From Lachnospira sp. (GTDB lineage: Bacteria; Bacillota; Clostridia; Lachnospirales; Lachnospiraceae), in contig SVDX01000005.1 of the NCBI GenBank assembly GCA_015057605.1, forward strand, positions 1 through 64,000: a stretch of 64,000 nucleotides of DNA, written 5' to 3'. The stretch's first letter is position 1. The number at the start of each line of letters is the position of its first letter. A program made the translations under genes and the position numbers. Below are positions 28,392 to 36,565 of the stretch, piece by piece. The notes beneath the pieces were generated by a model that did not search any database, was not told the DNA's origin, and saw only the letters and a program-made list of their open reading frames with translations.

Positions 28392-29486
28392 ATGAAAAAT
28401 AAGAAACGAATTATAATCATATCATTTATATCAATACTCTTATTAATATCAATAATAGTAATACTAAGTCAGTATGAATACAAAGATAGAAATGTTAAAA
28501 GAGTTGAAAAAGGTTGTACCTATATTATAGCAGCAACAGGCGAAGAGCTAAAAGAAGGTTCAAAGATTCCTACACCAGCCAATGGAGATATATATAAGAC
28601 AAAGGATTATCAATATAGGTATATATTAGATTATGGTGCTCGCAATGAAGAATTACCTGACGCATATTATAGTAGCAACTATGGTGATATTTATTTTGAT
28701 ATTGGATATGATACAGGATATGAAATAAAGAATCCATTAAAAGGACTTTCAGGATGGGAACATAGTACAATTAATAAAGATAAGGAAGAGTATGAATACA
28801 TAATAGGAAGTATAGGTGGAGAGCCTATAGTGCAAGTTTCTTTTAAAGATTGCACTAAAATGAAAGAAGCGCCTAAGATACCTAAGAGTGTAGTTATATT
28901 GTGGAATACATATGCAGGATGTAAGAATTTACAAGAGTCACCTAAGGTTCCAGAGAGAGTAGAAATATTATGGAGTACATACTGGGGATGTGAGAATTTA
29001 ACGAAAGCGCCTAAGGTACCAAATAATGTACTTATTATGAGTGGCACATTTGGAGAGTGTACAAAACTTAAAAGTATGCCTAATATACCTGATGGTGTTA
29101 GAATTATGTCATATACATTTAAAGGCTGTACAAGTTTGAAAGAAACGAAGAAAATACCAGATGGTGTAATTTCTATCTCGCATTTATTTACTGAATGTAC
29201 AAGTCTAGAAGTTGCGCCAGATATACCAGATGGAGTTTATAATATGGATTATACATTTGATGGATGTATTAATTTGAAAAAGGTTAAAAGAGTTCCTTCA
29301 TCTGTAAGGAAGATGGAAGGAACATTTAGAGATTGTACAAGCCTTACTGGGGCTATTGAAATAGAAACACAAAAAGCTAATATGTGGAATGTTTTTAGAA
29401 GGGTGAATTTTGAAAAACAAGGATTAACATTAACGGGGGATTCACCATTGATTGAGAGTATGATAGGTCACTTTGAGGATTATTAG
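28392..29486 (+). CDS. membrane-anchored BspA-type leucine-rich-repeat protein, copy 1
   Basis: This 364-residue protein has one N-terminal membrane helix (about residues 6-27, no lipobox) and a conserved region starting KGCTYIIAATGEELKEGSKIP. About eight repeats of ~23 residues follow (GCTSLKETKKIPDGVISISHLF type), as in BspA/LRR_5 surface proteins. The start at 28392 follows GGAGAGG by seven bases; the ribosome site lies inside the final codons of the protease gene, so translation is coupled. The position right behind an effector tip suggests an immunity or inhibitor role outside the membrane. A simple surface-binding protein is the alternative. Confidence 0.75.
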   Translation: MKNKKRIIIISFISILLLISIIVILSQYEYKDRNVKRVEKGCTYIIAATGEELKEGSKIPTPANGDIYKTKDYQYRYILDYGARNEELPDAYYSSNYGDIYFDIGYDTGYEIKNPLKGLSGWEHSTINKDKEEYEYIIGSIGGEPIVQVSFKDCTKMKEAPKIPKSVVILWNTYAGCKNLQESPKVPERVEILWSTYWGCENLTKAPKVPNNVLIMSGTFGECTKLKSMPNIPDGVRIMSYTFKGCTSLKETKKIPDGVISISHLFTECTSLEVAPDIPDGVYNMDYTFDGCINLKKVKRVPSSVRKMEGTFRDCTSLTGAIEIETQKANMWNVFRRVNFEKQGLTLTGDSPLIESMIGHFEDY

Positions 29487-29539
29487 AAAAAGTTGCTAGG
29501 CGATATAAACCAATGTTTTGAATGTGGAGAGGATTAATT

Positions 29540-30634
29540 ATGAAAAACAAAAAACGAATTATAATCATATCATTTATATCAATACTCTTATTAATATCAA
29601 TAATAGTAATACTAAGTCAGTATGAATACAAAGACAGAAATGTTAAGAGAGTTGAAAAAGGTTGTACCTATATTATAGCAGCAACAGGCGAAGAACTAAA
29701 AGCAGGTTCAAAGATTCCTACACCAGCCAATGGAGATATATATAAGACAAAGGATTATCAATATAGGTATATATTAGATTATGGTGCTCGCAATGAAGAA
29801 TTACCTGACGCATATTATAGTAGCAACTATGGTGATATTTATTTTGATATTGGATATGATACAGGATATGAAATAAAGAATCCATTAAAAGGACTTTCAG
29901 GATGGGAACATAGTACAATTAATAAAGATAAGGAAGAGTATGAATACATAATAGGAAGTATAGGTGGAGAGCCTATAGTGCAAGTTTCTTTTAAAGATTG
30001 CACTAAAATGAAAGAAGCGCCTAAGATACCTAAGAGTGTAGTTATATTGTGGAATACATATGCAGGATGTAAGAATTTACAAGAGTCACCTAAGGTTCCA
30101 GAGAGAGTAGAAATATTATGGAGTACATACTGGGGATGTGAGAATTTAACGAAAGCGCCTAAGGTACCAAATAATGTACTTATTATGAGTGGCACATTTG
30201 GAGAGTGTACAAAACTTAAAAGTATGCCTAATATACCTGATGGTGTTAGAATTATGTCATATACATTTAAAGGCTGTACAAGTTTGAAAGAAACGAAGAA
30301 AATACCAGATGGTGTAATTTCTATCTCGCATTTATTTACTGAATGTACAAGTCTAGAAGTTGCGCCAGATATACCAGATGGAGTTTATAATATGGATTAT
30401 ACATTTGATGGATGTATTAATTTGAAAAAGGTTAAAAGAGTTCCTTCATCTGTAAGGAAGATGGAAGGAACATTTAGAGATTGTACAAGCCTTACTGGGG
30501 CTATTGAAATAGAAACACAAAAAGCTAATATGTGGAATGTTTTTAGAAGGGTGAATTTTGAAAAACAAGGATTAACATTAACGGGGGATTCACCATTGAT
30601 TGAGATTATGATAGGTCACTTTGAGGATTATTAG
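29540..30634 (+). CDS. membrane-anchored BspA-type leucine-rich-repeat protein, copy 2
   Basis: This 364-residue protein is nearly identical to the copy 1148 bases upstream. The visible amino-acid changes are Glu to Ala in the KEGSKIP motif (now KAGSKIP) and Ser to Ile near the C-terminus (LIEIMIG). Frame and ribosome site are intact, so both copies can be made, giving a double dose. It carries its own upstream remnant of the protease-tip gene (29499-29537). Confidence 0.75.
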   Translation: MKNKKRIIIISFISILLLISIIVILSQYEYKDRNVKRVEKGCTYIIAATGEELKAGSKIPTPANGDIYKTKDYQYRYILDYGARNEELPDAYYSSNYGDIYFDIGYDTGYEIKNPLKGLSGWEHSTINKDKEEYEYIIGSIGGEPIVQVSFKDCTKMKEAPKIPKSVVILWNTYAGCKNLQESPKVPERVEILWSTYWGCENLTKAPKVPNNVLIMSGTFGECTKLKSMPNIPDGVRIMSYTFKGCTSLKETKKIPDGVISISHLFTECTSLEVAPDIPDGVYNMDYTFDGCINLKKVKRVPSSVRKMEGTFRDCTSLTGAIEIETQKANMWNVFRRVNFEKQGLTLTGDSPLIEIMIGHFEDY

Positions 30635-30642
30635 AAAAAGTT

Positions 30643-30727
30643 GCTACAAACCCAGTTAATATAATGTTAAAATTGATATGTCCAAGAGTCAGATATGTAA
30701 AATGTCTACAATAGAGGCATTGAAAGA
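30643..30727 (+). pseudogene. remnant of the FtsX-permease 3' region
   Basis: Two pieces of the permease gene appear here fused. GCTACAAACCCAGTTAATA (30643-30661) matches the sequence near 24728, and 30666-30727 matches 24864-24925 with three differences over 62 bases. The ~115 bases between them in the real gene are missing. The protease/LRR block is therefore bracketed by permease sequence on both sides. Confidence 0.8.
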
Positions 30728-30738
30728 TGAAAACGTAA

Positions 30739-30802
30739 GCAAAACAAAGTCATAAAGAAGAGCCTTTGGAGTTGTCTCTTCGTATGACTTTGTTTTTGCT
30801 TT
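30739..30802 (+). terminator. terminator behind the second LRR gene
   Basis: Long stem GCAAAACAAAGTCATA against TATGACTTTGTTTTTGC with an inner AGAG/CTCT pairing, followed by TTTTG. It occupies the same position relative to the 97-base block as the hairpin at 25.1 kb. Confidence 0.65.
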
Positions 30803-30897
30803 TGTCAAGCAAAATTTTTCAAAAAATTTTACCGTTCATGTCATATATTGACCACTCATACAAAAAGTATTGAAAATTTTATGGGAAATGGTATAAA
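30801..30897 (+). promoter_or_regulatory. LytTR-like operator and promoter, copy 2
   Basis: This is the gapless counterpart of 25134-25230. The first half-site ACCGTTCATG (30831-30840) is intact; the second is degenerate (ACCACTCATA, 30851-30860), still at period 20. The promoter is TTGAAA (30870-30875), 16 bases with TGG, TATAAA (30892-30897). It serves the LRR gene at 30958. Weakening of one half-site may reduce activation. Confidence 0.55.
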
Positions 30898-30957
30898 AAA
30901 GTAAAGGGAAAGTCCTTAAAAAATAATAACAAACAAGTTAATAAAGGAGGAGTGCAT

Positions 30958-31758
30958 ATGAAAAAGAAATATATAATTATACCTACAATAATAGCTTCTA
31001 TATTATTTATATCCGCAATAGTTTTACTTGTTTTTGATAAATGTATGTACACAGGAAAAAGTATTAAGAAGGTTCAAAAGGGCTGTACATATATAGTAGC
31101 TTCAACAAAGGAAGAACTTAAAGAAGGAAGTAAGATACCAGTTCCGGCAGACGGAGATCAATATGTGACAGAAGATTATAAATATACATATTTTCAAAAA
31201 TTTGAGGGCTATCTTTGTGAGGAAGTAAGAGAACTTGAATTGTCAGGCTGGGAACTTAAAGTTAGAATAGAAGGGAATCCTAAAGAGGAATACGAGGAAA
31301 TTTTGGGTAAAATAGGAAATGAGCAGGTTATAGCCGTATGGTTTAATCATGCGTGGGGGATGAAAAAAGCACCTAAGCTACCGGAAGGAATAGTGAGTAT
31401 GTTTAGGGCATTTGCAACTTGTGCTAATTTAGAAGAACCACCTAAGATTCCAGATAGTGTTATAGATATGAGTTTTGCATTTGATCGCTGTAAATCTTTA
31501 AAAACAGCACCAGAAATACCAGAAGGTGTAGTAAATTTGGAACGTACTTTTTGGAAATGTGAGAATCTTATGATTGCACCAGAATTACCTGAAAGTGTTA
31601 AGAATATGAATTTGACATTTTATGGTTGTACAAGCTTGACAGGAGAAATTATTGTTGACGCCAATCCTAAGACGTATAATTCTTGTTTTTGGGGAGGTGT
31701 AGATTTGGAAAATATAACATTGATAGGAGACTCGAACCTTGTTGAAGAGTATGACTAG
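30958..31758 (+). CDS. membrane-anchored BspA-type leucine-rich-repeat protein, divergent copy 3
   Basis: This 266-residue relative of the two proteins upstream has an N-terminal membrane helix, the shared KGCTYIVASTKEELKEGSKIP stretch and about five repeats (IPDSVIDMSFAFDRCKSLKTAPE type). It lacks three or so repeats and is clearly diverged. The start at 30958 follows AAAGGAGG by 7 bases. It has its own LytTR-like promoter, so it may answer a different effector or be a general partner in the same regulon. Confidence 0.75.
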   Translation: MKKKYIIIPTIIASILFISAIVLLVFDKCMYTGKSIKKVQKGCTYIVASTKEELKEGSKIPVPADGDQYVTEDYKYTYFQKFEGYLCEEVRELELSGWELKVRIEGNPKEEYEEILGKIGNEQVIAVWFNHAWGMKKAPKLPEGIVSMFRAFATCANLEEPPKIPDSVIDMSFAFDRCKSLKTAPEIPEGVVNLERTFWKCENLMIAPELPESVKNMNLTFYGCTSLTGEIIVDANPKTYNSCFWGGVDLENITLIGDSNLVEEYD

Positions 31759-31790
31759 GTTGAAAATGAAAAGTTATTAAAAATTAACTA

Positions 31791-31845
31791 TTGACAAACA
31801 AGAATTACAATGATATCATTTTGATATCAAGATAATTCTTGTTTG
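31791..31845 (+). promoter_or_regulatory. promoter of the SPFH operon within a dyad
   Basis: -35 TTGACA (31791-31796) and -10 TATCAT (31814-31819) are 17 bases apart. They overlap an inverted repeat: CAAACAAGAATTA (31795-31807) pairs with TAATTCTTGTTTG (31833-31845), with an inner TGATATCA/TGATATCA pair. The dyad could be an operator, or on RNA the terminator of the preceding LRR gene. Confidence 0.6.
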
Positions 31846-31877
31846 TTTATTATTATGAAAGGCAAGGTGTATAAATT

Positions 31878-32897
31878 ATGGAAGAAAAATTGTACAAAGG
31901 TAAGAAAAATGGTATGTTAGTATTGATTTTAACAATACTTTTATACGCAGCTGCAATAGGAGGTATTGTATTTGCGGCTATTGAATTGGAAAAGGAATTT
32001 TCTGTCTTGATGACAGTTATTATGGTTATTGCGATTGTGTGGGTAGCTATTATAGGATGGATTCCTTTATGTGGACTTAAGGTGTTAAGACCACAGGAAG
32101 CTTTAGTACTTACATTGTTTGGTAAGTATATTGGAACTTTAAAGGGCGATGGTTTTTACTGGGTAAATCCATTTTGTTCAAGTGTTAATCCTGCGGCCAA
32201 GACAAGGTTAAGCCAGAGTGGTGATGTAAGAACAACTGTTTCGGTTGTACCTAATCAGATTACCGTTTCGCCTGAAGATTTAAGTAAGAAAATTTCTCTT
32301 AAGCTTATGACTTTAAGCAACAGTCGCCAAAAAATCAATGACTGTCTTGGTAATCCTATTGAGATTGCAATTGCTGTAACATGGAGAATTGTTGATACTG
32401 CTAAGGCTGTATTTAACGTAGATAACTATAAAGAATATTTATCATTACAATGCGATAGCGCATTAAGAGATATTGTTCGCATTTATCCATATGATGTTGC
32501 ACAAAATGTTGATACAACTGGTGATGGTGTGGCTGATGAAGGAAGCTTACGTGGTTCAAGCGAGGTTGTAGCAAGCAGAATTAGAGATGAGATTCAAAAG
32601 AGAGTTTCAGAGGCCGGCATTGAAATCGCTGAAGCAAGAATAACATATCTTGCGTACGCTACAGAAATTGCCGCAGTTATGTTACAACGTCAGCAGGCAT
32701 CGGCTATTATTGATGCAAGAAAGATGATTGTAGACGGAGCCGTAGGTATGGTTGAGATGGCGCTTGCGAGATTAAACGAGAATAATGTAGTAGAGTTAGA
32801 TGAAGAGAGAAAAGCTGCGATGGTATCTAACCTCTTAGTTGTTCTTTGTGGTAATCACGATGCTCAACCGGTTGTAAATTCAGGAAGTCTGTACTAA
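31878..32897 (+). CDS. SPFH/Band 7 (stomatin-like) membrane protein
   Basis: This 339-residue protein has two N-terminal membrane helices (about 11-33 and 42-64), then an SPFH domain ([71 protein letters not shown]). A helical region follows ([30 protein letters not shown]). Such proteins oligomerise in membrane microdomains. It starts a three-gene set with a small ribbon-helix-helix-like protein and a small membrane protein. It may have a membrane-stress role; the exact job is unknown. Confidence 0.9.
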   Translation: MEEKLYKGKKNGMLVLILTILLYAAAIGGIVFAAIELEKEFSVLMTVIMVIAIVWVAIIGWIPLCGLKVLRPQEALVLTLFGKYIGTLKGDGFYWVNPFCSSVNPAAKTRLSQSGDVRTTVSVVPNQITVSPEDLSKKISLKLMTLSNSRQKINDCLGNPIEIAIAVTWRIVDTAKAVFNVDNYKEYLSLQCDSALRDIVRIYPYDVAQNVDTTGDGVADEGSLRGSSEVVASRIRDEIQKRVSEAGIEIAEARITYLAYATEIAAVMLQRQQASAIIDARKMIVDGAVGMVEMALARLNENNVVELDEERKAAMVSNLLVVLCGNHDAQPVVNSGSLY

Positions 32898-32898
32898 T

Positions 32899-33093
32899 AT
32901 GGCAGAGAAGAAACAGGTTCCGTTAAGACTTTCGGAAAACCTGTATAATGCCATTGCAGCATGGGCGGAAGATGATTTCCGTTCAGTAAATGGTCAGATA
33001 GAATATTTACTAACTGAATGTGTAAGACAGAGAAAAAAGAATGGGAAATATGTATCGGATCAGATTGATGTACCGCCCGAATTAGATATATAG
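32899..33093 (+). CDS. small Arc/ribbon-helix-helix-like protein
   Basis: This 64-residue protein, [40 protein letters not shown] in outline, has the strand-helix-helix pattern of Arc-like DNA-binding proteins ([17 protein letters not shown], then a second helix). It starts right behind the SPFH stop and is probably translated by coupling. Genes of this type often accompany SPFH genes in related bacteria. A DNA-binding or autoregulatory role, possibly at the dyad at 31.8 kb, is inference. Confidence 0.75.
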   Translation: MAEKKQVPLRLSENLYNAIAAWAEDDFRSVNGQIEYLLTECVRQRKKNGKYVSDQIDVPPELDI

Positions 33094-33102
33094 GAGGGAA
33101 CT

Positions 33103-33504
33103 ATGGAACTTAAAAAGAGTTACAGGGGACTTGTTTTGTGGATAGCAGGTTTCACAGGAGCTATGTTTTTAGCCGGTTTGTTGCCACTTAAAGGGGATAT
33201 TATCACTCTCGTAGTAAGCAATATTATGACGTTTGAAGTAGCAATTCTTGCAGGTATTATATATGTAACGGAGAAGATTTTCTGGTACAATGGTATAAGC
33301 TATGAAGAGGCTGTAGAGGTTGGTAGTGCAAGAAGAAAGGCATATGCGTTTAAATATTTTGCCAGTTTTGGGATATTTGCATTAGTGTTTCTTGGAATCT
33401 CGGTTATACTTTATGTATTAAATGTTCCGGTTTGGGTAAGTTTGATTTTATTGACTGTAGGTATAGTTGGTGTGGCCATTAGTACCGTAAGATTTAAATT
33501 ATAA
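33103..33504 (+). CDS. small four-helix membrane protein
   Basis: I do not recognise the family. The 133-residue protein has about four hydrophobic helices (near 9-27, 35-53, 85-105, 110-128) with a short polar loop around residues 60-80 (NGISYEEAVEVGSARRK). TAGGAGGGA lies six bases before the ATG, and the gene follows the ribbon-helix-helix gene by 9 bases. It closes the SPFH operon. Confidence 0.7.
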   Translation: MELKKSYRGLVLWIAGFTGAMFLAGLLPLKGDIITLVVSNIMTFEVAILAGIIYVTEKIFWYNGISYEEAVEVGSARRKAYAFKYFASFGIFALVFLGISVILYVLNVPVWVSLILLTVGIVGVAISTVRFKL

Positions 33505-33518
33505 TAAATAGTAAAAAA

Positions 33519-33550
33519 GAAATCCAATTTCTTTCGGGAAATTGGATTTC
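33519..33550. terminator. bidirectional terminator
   Basis: A perfect 13-bp stem GAAATCCAATTTC/GAAATTGGATTTC is flanked by A and T runs. It serves the SPFH operon on the plus strand and the MraY-like gene on the minus strand. Confidence 0.8.
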
Positions 33551-33557
33551 GTATTTT

Positions 33558-34523
33558 TTACACCATTGCAACTGTTGCAATTGAAATTATTATCTGTAAT
33601 ATCGCAAATCTAAATACTACCTGTGCATCTGACCAGTTCTTATTTTTACGAACGTGGTCGTGGATAGGTGTTCTAATATTTTTCATAATATTTATCTTAA
33701 ATACTCGAATTAAGCTTACCTTTACGAGCCCTAAACCACCATCAACTATAAGCATAAATCCGGCCAATAGGTAAAGTATTGGATTTTGTGATTTGAGTGC
33801 ACATATAGCGATGAAAAGACCGATGGCACGTGAACCTGCATCGCCCATTAAAAGCTTACTTGGAGATGCGTTAAACCAAAGATATGCAAGTACGCATATT
33901 GCCATAACAAGCATCATATGGTTTGCTTCAAGGTCAGCATTTGCACCAAGCTTGTTGCTGATACCATAAAATGTAAGTATTGTTACAATCGATAATGTTC
34001 CGCATAGTCCGTCAACTCCGTCAGAGCAGTTGGTAACGTTGATACTTGCCCACACTAATATAACAATCAACACACCAAACAAAATTGGATGAAGTGTTAG
34101 TGTCATATCAGTAAAAGGAACATTTATTGTGTTAGTGTTAAAGTTTAGATATGTTACAGCTGTCATAATTGCGATTATAAGGTCAATAAGTCCCTTTTTA
34201 AGCTCGCCCCAAGGAGTTTTTGCGCTGTCATCAAGGTAGCCACTTAGCATAGCTGCAAATACCAGTATAAGATAAATCAGAATCTCATTTTTAAAAGGTA
34301 CAAAAATCAGTATATTAAGCGAAAATGTAATTATAAATATGATTCCTGCGCCTCTTGGTTTGCCTACTGATTTGCTACCGTTAACCGCAAAGGCACGCCC
34401 GCCGTCTCTTGGAAGCATTTTTTGAAAAAATGAAATCGCAAAGCATGTAGATAAAAAAGCAAATATAATACTTGCAAATGTTACAATGTTGATATAGCTA
34501 TCGCTGATTAGATAATAAATCAT
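33558..34523 (-). CDS. mraY: phospho-N-acetylmuramoyl-pentapeptide-transferase family protein
   Basis: This 321-residue polytopic enzyme has about ten membrane helices and the family's polar motifs: SGYLDDSAKTPWGELKKG (Asp pair), NCSDGVDGLCG (catalytic region), LLMGDAGSRAIG and the C-terminal loop RTPIHDHVRKNKNWSD. MraY joins the UDP-MurNAc-pentapeptide to undecaprenyl phosphate to form lipid I. The third loop reads HDHVRK instead of the more common HHHFE, so a WecA/TagO-like paralogue is possible, but length and other motifs favour MraY. It is monocistronic, outside any cell-division cluster. GGAGATG precedes the ATG. Confidence 0.75.
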   Translation of the reverse strand: MIYYLISDSYINIVTFASIIFAFLSTCFAISFFQKMLPRDGGRAFAVNGSKSVGKPRGAGIIFIITFSLNILIFVPFKNEILIYLILVFAAMLSGYLDDSAKTPWGELKKGLIDLIIAIMTAVTYLNFNTNTINVPFTDMTLTLHPILFGVLIVILVWASINVTNCSDGVDGLCGTLSIVTILTFYGISNKLGANADLEANHMMLVMAICVLAYLWFNASPSKLLMGDAGSRAIGLFIAICALKSQNPILYLLAGFMLIVDGGLGLVKVSLIRVFKINIMKNIRTPIHDHVRKNKNWSDAQVVFRFAILQIIISIATVAMV

Positions 34524-34667
34524 ATTACATCTCCTATAGTATTTCGTTTGTAGTCTAACACATTATACCATAAATATATGGAAAATCATAGCACATTTGT
34601 CAATAGAATTTATCGTCAAAATATGATAAAATATTATGTACTATAACATTAGATACGGGGGTACTAT

Positions 34668-36530
34668 ATGTTTACAGAATTGGATTTTCACTTATTTAAT
34701 GAAGGGACGCATTTTGAGATTTATGAAAAAATGGGTGCGCACCCTTGTGTTGTTGACGGCATTTTTGGCGTTAATTTTACAGTATGGGCGCCTAACGCGA
34801 ATGAAGTGAGTGTAGTGGGTGATTTTAACGATTGGAACGGTATGTCGCATCCAATGCACAAGATATATGAAGAAGGCATTTATGAATTGTTTATACCGGA
34901 TCTTAAGGCTGGAGACTTATACAAGTATTACATAAAAACTAATGATGGCCGTAATCTCTACAAGGCAGATCCTTATGCAAACGGCTCTCAACTTAGACCG
35001 GAAACTGCATCTATGGTGGTTGATTTAAATGGCTATGAATGGAAGGATGAAAAGTGGCTTGATGAATGCAGTAAAAAAACGCATACAGAGGAGCCAATGT
35101 TCATTTACGAGGTACATTTAGGCTCGTGGCAGAAGAAGGATGAATATAATAATAACGGATTTTATACATATAGGGAGCTTGCGCCTATTCTTTGTGGGTA
35201 TGTTATGGAGATGGGATATACGCATATTGAAATTATAGGACTTATGGAGTACCCATTTGATGGTTCATGGGGATATCAGGTAACGGGATATTTTGCACCG
35301 ACTAAGCGATATGGTGATGCAAAGGATTTTATGTATTTTGTAGATTATATGCATCAAAACGGTATTGGTGTGTTGCTTGACTGGGTGCCGGCGCATTTTC
35401 CACGTGATGGACATGGCTTGGCTAATTTTGATGGTAGTTGTGTGTATGAGTATGCAGACCCTAAAAAGGGAGAGCATCCGGAGTGGGGAACAAAAGTGTT
35501 TGACTACTCAAAGCCTCAGGTTTGCAATTTCCTTATAGGTAGTGCCCTGTTTTGGGTTGAGAAATTTCATTTGGACGGGCTTAGAGTAGATGCGGTTGCA
35601 TCAATGCTATATCTTGATTATGGAAGAAAGCCGGGACAGTGGGTGCCAAACTGCTATGGTGGCAATGGTAACCTTGAGGCGATGGCATTTTTAAAAAGAC
35701 TTAATCAGGTTATGTATGATAGAAATCGCCGTGCGATAGTTATTGCAGAGGAGTCGACAGCATGGCCTAAGATAAGTGGTGAGGTCGGTGACGAAGAAAG
35801 TATGGGCTTTACCTTTAAGTGGAATATGGGCTGGATGCACGATTTTCTTGACTATATGAAGCTTGACCCTTATTTTAGACAATATGATCATAACAAAATG
35901 ACCTTTAGCATTATGTATGCGTACAGCGAGAGGTTTATTTTAGTGCTTTCTCATGATGAGGTAGTTCATCTTAAGGCATCTATGATTAACAAGATGCCTG
36001 GAATCTTTGAAGATAAATTTGCTAATTTAAAGCTTGCATATGCATTTATGCTTGGACATCCAGGCAAGAAGCTTTTGTTTATGGGTCAGGAGTTTGCGCA
36101 GCTTAGTGAATGGAATGAGAAACGTTCCTTGGAATGGTATTTACTAAATGAACCATTGCATGAGGATATGCAAAGCTTTGTTAAACAGCTTTTGGCTATA
36201 TATAAGGATAATAAGGCACTTTATGAAGCAGATATATATGAGGATGGGTTTAAATGGATAGATGCAAATGACGCTAATAGAAGCATTTTTTCTTTTATAA
36301 GATATGATAAGGAAAAGAAGGAAAGCTTAGTTTTTGTACTCAATTTTACGCCGGTTACAAGAGAGGGCTATGAATGTGCTGTAGAAAAGGATGGCGTATA
36401 TAAGGTTATTCTAACGGAGAATAATGGAGAATATGGTGAACAGTTAATAAGCAAAAATCAAAAAATTTCTTTTGATTTACCGGGATATGGAATAAGGGTA
36501 TTAAAATTTTTAGAAAATGTGCCGAAATAA
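34668..36530 (+). CDS. glgB: 1,4-alpha-glucan branching enzyme
   Basis: This 620-residue protein is of the usual length for GlgB. A CBM48 domain (about 15-110: FTVWAPNANEVSVVGDFNDWNG) precedes the GH13 barrel: EVHLGSW, DWVPAHFPRD, nucleophile Asp in LDGLRVDAVASMLY, acid Glu in IAEESTAWP, and SHDEVVH. A beta domain closes the protein. It makes alpha-1,6 branches in glycogen. No other glycogen genes are adjacent. A GGGGG-type site precedes the ATG. Confidence 0.97.
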   Translation: MFTELDFHLFNEGTHFEIYEKMGAHPCVVDGIFGVNFTVWAPNANEVSVVGDFNDWNGMSHPMHKIYEEGIYELFIPDLKAGDLYKYYIKTNDGRNLYKADPYANGSQLRPETASMVVDLNGYEWKDEKWLDECSKKTHTEEPMFIYEVHLGSWQKKDEYNNNGFYTYRELAPILCGYVMEMGYTHIEIIGLMEYPFDGSWGYQVTGYFAPTKRYGDAKDFMYFVDYMHQNGIGVLLDWVPAHFPRDGHGLANFDGSCVYEYADPKKGEHPEWGTKVFDYSKPQVCNFLIGSALFWVEKFHLDGLRVDAVASMLYLDYGRKPGQWVPNCYGGNGNLEAMAFLKRLNQVMYDRNRRAIVIAEESTAWPKISGEVGDEESMGFTFKWNMGWMHDFLDYMKLDPYFRQYDHNKMTFSIMYAYSERFILVLSHDEVVHLKASMINKMPGIFEDKFANLKLAYAFMLGHPGKKLLFMGQEFAQLSEWNEKRSLEWYLLNEPLHEDMQSFVKQLLAIYKDNKALYEADIYEDGFKWIDANDANRSIFSFIRYDKEKKESLVFVLNFTPVTREGYECAVEKDGVYKVILTENNGEYGEQLISKNQKISFDLPGYGIRVLKFLENVPK

Positions 36531-36565
36531 TAATTGCCCAAATATTTTAGAAGGGACAGATTATT

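Larger units (their letters stand above)
28351..30645 (+). repeat. 1148-bp tandem duplication of the LRR gene with the 3' end of the CHAT gene
   Basis: Bases 28351-29498 are repeated at 29499-30646 with only a few changes. The unit starts in the last 13 codons of the protease-tip gene (coding GDINQCFECGED) and covers the whole LRR gene and the bases after its stop, up to AAAAAGTTGCTA. The second copy therefore carries a headless piece of the effector gene in front of it, just like the orphan cassettes at 18-19 kb. The near-identity implies a recent event. Confidence 0.9.
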
